A stretch of 7,164 nt of DNA from Candidatus Cloacimonadota bacterium (GTDB taxonomy: Bacteria; Cloacimonadota; Cloacimonadia; Cloacimonadales; Cloacimonadaceae). Within the stretch, counting starts at the first letter, position 1; each line of letters begins with the position of its first letter. Of this stretch, positions 1-4,997 are shown in pieces. A program made the position numbers and the translations under genes. The stretch spans positions 1 to 7,164 of the forward strand of contig VGPI01000104.1 in the NCBI GenBank assembly GCA_016875595.1, given 5' to 3'. Under the pieces are notes generated by a model. That model was not told the origin of the DNA. It did no database searches and saw only the letters and a list, made by a program, of their open reading frames with translations.

Positions 1-229
1 TTGGATTAATATGAAGAGTCTTCAGTATCTCGACAATGATCGGGGCAAAGCGGTCCGACCTCAAATCTGAGGGCACGTATTCCGTTCCATGCGGTACAGT
101 GGGTCTGACCTCGTAGTTCAGCAGCTTAAATCCGTCGTGCAACTTTTTGAGATGCACCACCTTGACGCTGTGAGTCCCAATGTCAATTCCCACGGATTCC
201 TTGAATTTTACCACTTTTTGCTTTTTCAT
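1..229 (-). CDS. pilM: Type IV pilus assembly protein PilM, N-terminal 76 codons (runs off the left edge)
   Basis: PilM is a cytoplasmic actin-like ATP-binding protein that docks on the N-terminal tail of PilN and links the PilN-PilO-PilP alignment complex to the assembly motors. The visible part begins with a lysine-rich stretch and then has GIDIGTHSVKVVHLKK at about residues 14-29. This is the actin/FtsA-fold phosphate-1 loop, in the form typical of PilM (G-x-D-[IL]-G-x-x-S-[VI]-K). The rest of the fold, including the phosphate-2 and adenosine motifs, is outside the window. The ATG at 229-227 follows an AGAGG Shine-Dalgarno with 4 bases between. The gene starts 33 bases after the stop of the large PilX-like gene, so it is probably co-transcribed with the pilins, and pilN, pilO and pilP would be expected next. 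FtsA or another actin-like protein is the alternative, but the pilus context and the short N-terminus favour PilM. Confidence 0.9.
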   Translation of the reverse strand, partial: MKKQKVVKFKESVGIDIGTHSVKVVHLKKLHDGFKLLNYEVRPTVPHGTEYVPSDLRSDRFAPIIVEILKTLHINP

Positions 230-262
230 ATTTCCTCTTTATCCGTATATCATTCAAAACTC

Positions 263-2134
263 TTAAAAAGTCCTCGGTACATGACGGAGCGTCCAGTTCT
301 CTGATTCGAAAGGAGTCAATCCACCTCGAACGTGTACTTCCGGAAAATCCGGTGGTTGGGCAAAAGACAGACGCTCATCGAAGTGATAGTTCTTTTCACT
401 GTAGCCCACCCCGGCACCAGTCGCCCCTGGGGCATTGGTTGTCGACAAGACAATTGGCAGTACAGGGTCATTATAGGCAGTATTAGGAGGTCCGCCAAGA
501 TAACCTGCAGGTATATCCCACAAACCATAGATCGCCGGTTGATGCTCAGTATCATAATTACTACGATGAACAAAGCCGCGTCGTCTCTGAGCTACCGAAC
601 CATACAGCGTTATTGTACCACGTTCATTCATCGGGATTCTTTCCGGCCACAATGGGTTGTACCAGGGATAGTCAATATTCTGAGGCCAGAGTTGGGCCGT
701 TGTTTGCGGGTACCGGCGCCGATGAAGATCAATCTTGTCGTATATGACATTTCCCAACCGGTATGCTGGCACAGACGAATGAGGTCGCTGATATTCAAAT
801 GAAAACACACCGGCACCAGAGGGATTTTCAGGGGTAGGGTCGCCTTGTGGTCCGAGAGCACACATGGCAGCATAGATCATAATGCCGGGACTTGTGCCCG
901 CGGTAGGCTGGCAATTTGGCCGATATCTCATGGAATCAATTGGATCCCGATATCCATACTGAATCAAGATCGATCTCTCTGAGACCAATCCAGTAAAATC
1001 GTTGAGGTTCATATTGTCGGGATTATCCGGAGCTGCTCCGGCTGCCGTTCCAGAATATATGATGTCTCTATTCAACATCATATTATACTTGGAGCACCAG
1101 GTCTGTTTTCCCGAAAATGTCCCGCGTATCCAGAGATTGGACTTTACATAGATCGACTGATTGCTTAGTGCACCACCGGGTCCGGTAGACCAGACAGTAT
1201 CCCTTACCGTATAGTTATTCCGATATAATGAATCAACCCCGGGAGGATAGTTTGTCCATACGGTGGCATACTCACGGATATTATCTGACATATCCCCGCG
1301 GTATGATGTATATTGAGAACCCCCTACTGTCACCAGGAAGATCGAATTGGGCAGATGGGCACCACCAGCAAATGGTTGTCCGTTATTGATGATAAGTGTC
1401 GCCTGAGGATTGAATTCGATCGGATTTACATGCTCCATATATCCACCCCGGAAGATCTGGGCATAAGGCGGTTGCCCGCTGAAAGATTGAATTGCCCCGG
1501 CCGTGGTGACCTTGCCATAAAAGGTTGGCCAGCCTCCATTCTGCCCTCCACCCAGTTGTTTGAGCCAGATATCGGAATTGCTGTGCACCTTGCCGTAGAT
1601 AACGTCTGGTCCCCAGAAATACACTGGAGTGGAATTGACAGATTGATCGGTATCCGTGAAGTAATGATAACCGGCAAAGCTGGTTCGTCTGATATAGTGA
1701 ATCCCGTATTTCTTGACTATCGACCGATCTTGCGTCCATTGAGCGGATCCCCCAATTCCCTTGGCAGAAGTCACCAGAGATCGAATAGCATAACCACCTG
1801 TAAAAAACATCCCGCCACCTGTTGTTACGTTGTCACGTTCGATCTTGGTTCTAAGATGAAATGTGCGTTTTAGATGAGATCCACTTACCTCAGCATATTT
1901 GTCCGGAGCTGAAAACCCGCCTCCAGAATAGTCCATTTTCTCCACTAAAGTCTGCGCTCTTTTACCTTCGGAACGCAGGAAATGTAAACTCTGGACACCT
2001 TCATAATCATAATTAAAACCTACCGTATCCCTCATGGCGAGCACTGACATGGTCAACCCGGACATAATGCCCAATATGGCCAAGGCAAGCGCTACAGCAA
2101 GATTGCCTCGCTGGTTATGCATCAGGTTCATCAT
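263..2134 (-). CDS. Large PilX/GspK-like pilus protein with pilin-type N-terminus lacking Glu5 (about 623 aa)
   Basis: This is probably a minor component of the pilus tip or initiation complex, anchored in the inner membrane before assembly. From the start chosen here, the leader is MMNLMHNQRG, followed by a hydrophobic helix at residues 11-34. This has the layout of a prepilin leader ending in Gly. However, mature residue 5 is Ala rather than Glu, and +1 is Asn, as in PilX-type and GspK-type proteins, which cap or start the fibre. The remaining roughly 580 residues are rich in Gly, Tyr, Asn and Pro. They include VIYGKVHSNSDIW (178-190), PTFYGKVTTAG (203-213), LWIRGTFSG (334-342), GTITLYGSVAQRRRG (506-520) and a C-terminal NYHFDERL...PPDFPEV segment (582-600). 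These look like repeated beta-strand or beta-helix elements. From memory they resemble large uncharacterised PilX-like proteins, some labelled DUF4900; a profile search is needed to confirm this. There are three cysteines (347, 408, 425). The frame stays open to an ATG at 2170, but the strong SD at 2139-2146 favours the tandem ATGs at 2134 and 2131. The gene follows two minor pilins, in the pilV-pilW-pilX order. The specific function is unknown. Confidence 0.8.
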   Translation of the reverse strand: MMNLMHNQRGNLAVALALAILGIMSGLTMSVLAMRDTVGFNYDYEGVQSLHFLRSEGKRAQTLVEKMDYSGGGFSAPDKYAEVSGSHLKRTFHLRTKIERDNVTTGGGMFFTGGYAIRSLVTSAKGIGGSAQWTQDRSIVKKYGIHYIRRTSFAGYHYFTDTDQSVNSTPVYFWGPDVIYGKVHSNSDIWLKQLGGGQNGGWPTFYGKVTTAGAIQSFSGQPPYAQIFRGGYMEHVNPIEFNPQATLIINNGQPFAGGAHLPNSIFLVTVGGSQYTSYRGDMSDNIREYATVWTNYPPGVDSLYRNNYTVRDTVWSTGPGGALSNQSIYVKSNLWIRGTFSGKQTWCSKYNMMLNRDIIYSGTAAGAAPDNPDNMNLNDFTGLVSERSILIQYGYRDPIDSMRYRPNCQPTAGTSPGIMIYAAMCALGPQGDPTPENPSGAGVFSFEYQRPHSSVPAYRLGNVIYDKIDLHRRRYPQTTAQLWPQNIDYPWYNPLWPERIPMNERGTITLYGSVAQRRRGFVHRSNYDTEHQPAIYGLWDIPAGYLGGPPNTAYNDPVLPIVLSTTNAPGATGAGVGYSEKNYHFDERLSFAQPPDFPEVHVRGGLTPFESENWTLRHVPRTF

Positions 2135-2138
2135 CTTT

Positions 2139-2146
2139 ACCTCCCT
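2139..2146 (-). promoter_or_regulatory. Ribosome binding site that sets the start of the PilX-like gene
   Basis: The minus strand reads AGGGAGGT here, a near-perfect Shine-Dalgarno. It lies 5-8 bases upstream of two consecutive ATG codons (2134 and 2131). It falls inside the longer reading frame that begins at 2170. Starting at 2170 would add 12 residues (MESRLKRSREVK) and make the leader too long and charged for a prepilin. The downstream start gives a 9-10 residue leader that matches the neighbouring pilins. Confidence 0.75.
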
Positions 2147-2175
2147 GCTTCGTTTTAACCGTGATTCCATCTCTG

Positions 2176-2769
2176 TTATTTAATGGTCGTCATTTTTGTC
2201 ACATACACGACTTTACGTGTCTTGGTGGGAGAGATCTTCATCTCGGCTTCAAAATCCAGTTGGACGACTTTTGTTTCATCGCCACTATTTAGCCGTGTGA
2301 ATCTGAATTTGGACACTCGAATATCATTGTCCCGTTTGTAGGGCGGGAATACATAAAGCGGATAGGAAGATGAGATCTGACCATGCTGATAGGTCGCCCG
2401 CACATAATTCCCATCCCAGAAAAAACGCACTTGGTCGTTCATATTTGCCGCTTCATGAGCAGGTGGTTTACAGGTGATAGTATTACCGGTAACGGCATTG
2501 ACACCTTGAATATAGAGTTTCTCGGCATTGGCAATTCCATAAAACTGCTGTGAATTGCCAGTCCCGACTGAAAGACCATTCTTAACGGTTAAGACACACT
2601 CAAAAGCAGATTTCTGCAATTCTGCCCACTTGCTGAGTTCCTTGAATTTGGAGAAAAATACGCTGAAACCCACTGTTGAAACGGCTATTAAAAACCCAAA
2701 AATGGTTACCACGACGACCAGCTCGATCATTGTATAACCTTTATCGTTAGTTAAGCTTCTTTTTATCAT
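2176..2769 (-). CDS. Type IV pilin-like minor pilin in PilW/GspJ position (197 aa)
   Basis: This is a class III signal-peptide protein. The leader MIKRSLTNDKG ends in Gly11, followed by YTMIELVVVVTIFGFL, so Glu16 is the mature Glu5 needed for methylation and subunit docking. It should be cleaved by prepilin peptidase PilD and held in the inner membrane by its N-terminal helix until assembly. The soluble domain (about 40-197) is beta-rich, with two cysteines (Cys58 and Cys100) that could form a disulfide. The C-terminal strands alternate basic and hydrophobic residues (KTRKVVYVTKMTTIK). It starts 5 bases after the stop of the PilV-like gene, with AAAGG of that gene's end serving as a weak SD 8 bases upstream, so translation is probably coupled. 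The position between a PilV-like and a PilX-like gene suggests the PilW/GspJ role. Sequence alone would equally allow a FimT/GspH-type pilin, so I give no symbol. Confidence 0.85.
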   Translation of the reverse strand: MIKRSLTNDKGYTMIELVVVVTIFGFLIAVSTVGFSVFFSKFKELSKWAELQKSAFECVLTVKNGLSVGTGNSQQFYGIANAEKLYIQGVNAVTGNTITCKPPAHEAANMNDQVRFFWDGNYVRATYQHGQISSSYPLYVFPPYKRDNDIRVSKFRFTRLNSGDETKVVQLDFEAEMKISPTKTRKVVYVTKMTTIK

Positions 2770-2774
2770 TCATG

Positions 2775-3203
2775 TTACCTTTGGTGGTAAAAATCCTCTC
2801 GAATGACGACTTTCCTCTGTCGGGTGTCCAATGGTTCGTTCCAAGTCACCGATATCTGAACCTGGTCATAATATAAATACTGACCTAAAGGAGTCTCGTA
2901 CTTGTTTTGAACATCAACCGACATTCTGCCGAACAGGATTCTGCCGCGGGGCAGGTGATCGATGACCACCTGCCTATCCCCAAAAAGATCAAAGGAATTG
3001 AAAGTCCGAAACCGGTAATACTGCCATTCCATTTCACCAGAAGCCACCAGAGTCGCTACCCGGTCCCGGTAATTCCGGGTCAGTTGCTTCTCGGCAAAGA
3101 CCACGCCGATATAGATGCTGATAACTGTAAACACAATTACCAGTGATGTCACCAGAACTTCGACAAGGGTCATTCCCCGTTCGTTTCCGAGCGGTTTTAG
3201 CAT
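2775..3203 (-). CDS. pilV: PilV/GspI-like minor pilin (142 aa)
   Basis: This is a minor (pseudo)pilin of the initiation/tip complex, acting at the inner membrane and then in the fibre. It has the leader MLKPLGNERG and mature MTLVEVLVTSLVIVFTVIS, with Glu15 as Glu5. The MTLVEVL sequence is characteristic of the PilV/GspI group rather than the major pilin's FTLIE. After the helix comes an A-S-G-E-M-E-W-Q-Y-Y-R-F segment, which matches the family's region of small residues plus Glu and aromatics. The C-terminus has the V-Q-I-S-V-T-W-N-E ... R-K-V-V-I-R-E pattern of paired strands seen in PilV/GspI. There are no cysteines. The ATG follows GGAGG (3208-3212) at a short 4-base spacing. It lies 74 bases after pilT and 5 bases before the next pilin. 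The symbol is by family resemblance and order. A GspI name would be as fair if this were a type II secretion locus, but the adjacent pilT and pilM argue for T4P. Confidence 0.8.
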   Translation of the reverse strand: MLKPLGNERGMTLVEVLVTSLVIVFTVISIYIGVVFAEKQLTRNYRDRVATLVASGEMEWQYYRFRTFNSFDLFGDRQVVIDHLPRGRILFGRMSVDVQNKYETPLGQYLYYDQVQISVTWNEPLDTRQRKVVIREDFYHQR

Positions 3204-3240
3204 CCATCCTCCATACTGACCGCCGCAGGAGCGATTATCA

Positions 3241-3255
3241 CAAGCGCCCGGCTTG
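3241..3255 (-). repeat. Short inverted repeat (second hairpin in pilT-pilV gap)
   Basis: The plus strand reads CAAGC-GCCCG-GCTTG, giving perfect 5-bp arms with a 5-base loop. It directly adjoins the hairpin at 3255-3275, sharing one base. No run of T follows in the transcribed direction, so it is not a standard intrinsic terminator. It could be an mRNA-stabilising or attenuating structure, or chance. Confidence 0.35.
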
Positions 3256-3275
3256 AATATGATGCTTGCATATTC
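3255..3275 (-). repeat. Perfect 7-bp inverted repeat just after pilT
   Basis: The plus strand has GAATATG (3255-3261), a 7-base spacer ATGCTTG, then CATATTC (3269-3275), an exact inverted repeat. It begins 2 bases beyond the pilT stop codon (TAG at 3280-3278). With AT-rich arms and no poly-T tail, it is a weak candidate for termination. It could mark the 3' end of a stable pilA-pilT transcript or bind a regulator. Confidence 0.45.
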
Positions 3276-3277
3276 TC

Positions 3278-4333
3278 CTAAAATCCAGCTCCAGTAGCAA
3301 ACATCTTGGGATTCTCGGCAAATTCCTCGGCGATCGTACGTTCGATTAAGTTGTTCATCACCAGGTTGTACAATGATTGATCCCGGGTCTGCATACCTTC
3401 TTTGGTGCTGGCTTGAATCACTGATGGCAATTGATAGGTCTTCTCTTCACGGATCAGGTTTCTTACTGCCGCATTGGCAACCATGATCTCCACCGCAGGG
3501 ACTCGCCCCTTACCATCTTTCGTTGGCAACAGGGCTTGTGAGATCACCGCTTCCAGCGATTCTGACAGCATTGATCGTACCTGTTGTTGCTGCTCTTTGG
3601 GAAACATATCGATGATACGGTCGATTGACTTGGTGCAACTACCGGTATGTAGGGTGGCAAAAACCAGATGACCGGTCTCCGCAGCTGTCAACGCCAGTGA
3701 CACTGTCTCCAAATCACGCATTTCACCAACCAGGATCACATCCGGATCTTCACGCAGGGCAGATCTCAATGCGGCTGTAAACGAATGTGTGTCATGACCA
3801 AGCTCACGTTGATTGATCAGGGAGTTCTTACTACGGTGGACAAACTCGATGGGGTCTTCGATCGTGATGATATGACAATATCGCGTGTCGTTGATGGTGT
3901 CGATCATTGTCGCCAGGGTCGTTGATTTACCGCTTCCAGTGGGTCCGGTTAGCAGAATCAGTCCCTTTTCCTTGGTGGTTAACCGCTTCATGATCTCGGG
4001 CAGATGTAATTCTTCATAGGACTTGATCTCATTGGGAATTACACGAAACGCTGCAGAAATACCATTGATCTGGTTGAAGGCATTTACCCGGAATCGGACA
4101 TCATTGCTCAATTTAGTGGAGAAGTCAATCTCCAGATTCTTGCGAAACATATCTTGCTGGACTTCATTCATTACACCGAAGACCAGATTTTCCATCTCTT
4201 CGACGCTTAAAATAGGCAGATTCAACCGTTTCATTCTTCCATTCACCCGCACCATCGGATGTGCGCCGGCTGCAATATGCAAGTCCGACGCACCCGCTTC
4301 CGCGGTGAAGCGGAGCAATTCGTGGATCGTCAA
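3278..4333 (-). CDS. pilT: Twitching motility / pilus retraction ATPase PilT (351 aa)
   Basis: PilT is a hexameric cytoplasmic ATPase of the GspE/PilT secretion-ATPase superfamily that depolymerises pilin from the fibre base and so retracts the pilus. The N-terminal PAS-like domain begins with ASDLHIAAG (15-23) and PMVRVNGRM (26-34). Then come Walker A GPTGSGKST (130-138), the Asp box ITIEDPIEFVH (156-166), Walker B PDVILVGEMRD (197-207, Glu204) and the His box GHLVFATLHT (221-230, His229). The C-terminal AVRNLIRE (289-296) is the PilT signature (usually AIRNLIRE) required for retraction. At 351 residues it is PilT length. It lacks the extra N-terminal domain and the tetracysteine zinc site of PilB. 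The start codon is TTG (4333-4331), chosen because AAGGAGAG lies 6 bases upstream and no ATG is available. The gene begins 20 bases after the pilin stop, so the two are co-transcribed. PilU is the nearest alternative, but the signature favours PilT. Confidence 0.96.
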   Translation of the reverse strand: MTIHELLRFTAEAGASDLHIAAGAHPMVRVNGRMKRLNLPILSVEEMENLVFGVMNEVQQDMFRKNLEIDFSTKLSNDVRFRVNAFNQINGISAAFRVIPNEIKSYEELHLPEIMKRLTTKEKGLILLTGPTGSGKSTTLATMIDTINDTRYCHIITIEDPIEFVHRSKNSLINQRELGHDTHSFTAALRSALREDPDVILVGEMRDLETVSLALTAAETGHLVFATLHTGSCTKSIDRIIDMFPKEQQQQVRSMLSESLEAVISQALLPTKDGKGRVPAVEIMVANAAVRNLIREEKTYQLPSVIQASTKEGMQTRDQSLYNLVMNNLIERTIAEEFAENPKMFATGAGF

Positions 4334-4337
4334 TTTG

Positions 4338-4345
4338 CTCTCCTT
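4338..4345 (-). promoter_or_regulatory. Ribosome binding site supporting the TTG start of pilT
   Basis: The minus strand reads AAGGAGAG, with AAGGAG ending 6 bases before the TTG at 4333. It lies in the 20-base gap after the pilin stop codon. The good match and spacing fix a non-ATG start at the expected N-terminus of PilT (M-T-I-H-E-L-L). Confidence 0.75.
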
Positions 4346-4353
4346 CAGCTTGT

Positions 4354-4800
4354 TTACTTCTCGGCTTCGGCTTCGGTTCCTCCGGTCTCCGGATTGGTGA
4401 AATTGTCAATCCCATAGCCATGAAACTTGGCAGTTGCGACATCATACCAAACCTGCCTGTTATCCCCACCGACAAAGTCCTGAGTGGATGTAGCGACATA
4501 TTTGGTGGGTGGATTTCCGATCACTTCGAATCTCCAGTTCTTCAATGTGCTCTCTCCCAGCCGGGCTTCTTTCAATGCCTGTTCAACGCTGAATCCATCG
4601 GCAGAACCAGTGGTCTGAACCTGGATATCATAGGCTTTGCGGATCGTGCTGATTGCGGTTTGCGCTTCAGTCGAGCGTGATCTTTCCACATAGCGCAGAT
4701 AGCGCGGAACGGCAATGGCAGCCAAAATCGCAACGATGATGACCACGACCAGGATCTCAATCAGGGTAAACCCCTTTTGATTCTTCATTTTCTTGAGCAT
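4354..4800 (-). CDS. pilA: Major type IV pilin, PilA-like (148 aa precursor)
   Basis: This is probably the main fibre subunit, processed by prepilin peptidase and assembled from the inner membrane. The leader MLKKMKNQKG is followed by FTLIEILVVVIIVAILAAIA, the textbook class III signal: cleavage after Gly10, Phe1 for N-methylation and Glu5. The mature protein is about 138 residues. The N-terminal helix continues through VPRYLRYVERSRSTEAQTAI. The globular domain follows, with WRFEVIGNPPTKYVA (89-103) and an ending W-Y-D-V-A-T-A-K-F-H-G-Y-G. There is no cysteine, so the disulfide-bounded D-region of Pseudomonas or Neisseria pilins is absent. In this respect it resembles GspG-type or short environmental pilins. 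The tail is acidic (TEAEAEK). The ATG has AGGAGG 6 bases upstream and a sigma-54-type promoter before that. Being first in the operon with the strongest leader and its own promoter supports major pilin. A GspG-like pseudopilin is the alternative, made less likely by pilT next door. Confidence 0.85.
   Translation of the reverse strand: MLKKMKNQKGFTLIEILVVVIIVAILAAIAVPRYLRYVERSRSTEAQTAISTIRKAYDIQVQTTGSADGFSVEQALKEARLGESTLKNWRFEVIGNPPTKYVATSTQDFVGGDNRQVWYDVATAKFHGYGIDNFTNPETGGTEAEAEK
4361..4379 (-). repeat. Short GAAGCC tandem repeat encoding the acidic pilin tail
   Basis: On the minus strand the codons GAA GCC GAA GCC GAG encode the E-A-E-A-E of the pilin C-terminus, just before K and the stop. 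Two exact 6-base units plus a partial third could allow in-frame slippage, but the array is very short. Confidence 0.4.
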
Positions 4801-4806
4801 TTGTTT

Positions 4807-4812
4807 CCTCCT
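4807..4812 (-). promoter_or_regulatory. Strong Shine-Dalgarno of the major pilin gene
   Basis: AGGAGG on the minus strand lies 6 bases upstream of the ATG at 4800. This is consensus strength, as expected for a highly expressed structural subunit. It rules for this ATG over the in-frame Met5. Confidence 0.8.
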
Positions 4813-4842
4813 GTAAGGATATATTAAACCGTCGGCGTGTGT

Positions 4843-4858
4843 TGCACGTTATGTGCCA
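4843..4858 (-). promoter_or_regulatory. Predicted sigma-54 (RpoN) -24/-12 promoter of the pilin operon
   Basis: The minus strand reads TGGCACATAACGTGCA. Against the sigma-54 consensus TGGCACRNNNNTTGCW it differs at a single defined position (G for the first T of TTGC). The invariant GG and GC are separated by exactly 10 bases. The predicted transcription start is about position 4832, giving a leader of about 32 bases that contains the AGGAGG SD. Sigma-54 control of pilA is established in Pseudomonas, Myxococcus and Geobacter, usually through the PilS-PilR two-component system. If real, transcription here needs an AAA+ activator bound upstream. No competing good -35/-10 pair was seen in this intergenic region. 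Confidence 0.75.
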
Positions 4859-4904
4859 AAAATATCATTAATCTTGTGAAACATGATCTATGGGAGCCAT
4901 TTGC

Positions 4905-4919
4905 TTTGGTCACCCCAAA
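4905..4919. repeat. Inverted repeat upstream of the sigma-54 promoter (candidate activator site)
   Basis: The plus strand reads TTTGG-TCACC-CCAAA, with perfect 5-bp arms. It lies about 73-87 bases upstream of the predicted start site, which is a usual distance for sigma-54 activator binding. The sequence does not match a binding motif I can name. It is a candidate only. Confidence 0.35.
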
Positions 4920-4922
4920 ACC

Positions 4923-4940
4923 GTTGACTCATACTTCAAC
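4923..4940. repeat. Second inverted repeat upstream of the sigma-54 promoter
   Basis: The plus strand has GTTGA (4923-4927), 8 bases, then TCAAC (4936-4940). It is centred about 22 bases from the centre of the neighbouring dyad, roughly two helical turns. It could be a second activator site or a weak hairpin after the protease gene, but the minus-strand bases that follow it (GGTTTTGG) make a poor terminator tail. Confidence 0.3.
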
Positions 4941-4997
4941 CTACTTCTGTCTCCTTGAACATATTGCACTTGCCTGAATAGAATTGTGGTCGTAGCG

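Noticed and set aside
89..304. Plus-strand open frame of 71 codons across the pilM/PilX-like junction
   Set aside because: It overlaps real minus-strand genes, has no SD and no recognisable family; it is a shadow frame.
1313..1873. Plus-strand open frame of 186 codons inside the PilX-like gene
   Set aside because: It is antisense to a well-supported coding region, and its composition looks like a reverse-frame translation. No motif or SD was seen.
4354..4770. Conductive Geobacter-type e-pilin
   Set aside because: Aromatics at mature positions 1, 24 and 27 are common to most type IV pilins. The mature protein is about 138 residues rather than about 60, with a globular domain.
4844..4856. GCAC-ATAAC-GTGC dyad as a repressor operator
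   Set aside because: It coincides with the -24/-12 element, and its symmetry follows largely from the sigma-54 consensus. No independent evidence supports an operator.
4936..4962. Tiny minus-strand frame M-F-K-E-T-E-V-G after the peptidase stop
   Set aside because: It is too short, has no SD of its own, and is part of an alternate-frame run-out.
4941..4997. Rho-independent terminator after the peptidase
   Set aside because: No GC-rich stem with a T run follows the stop codon on the minus strand.
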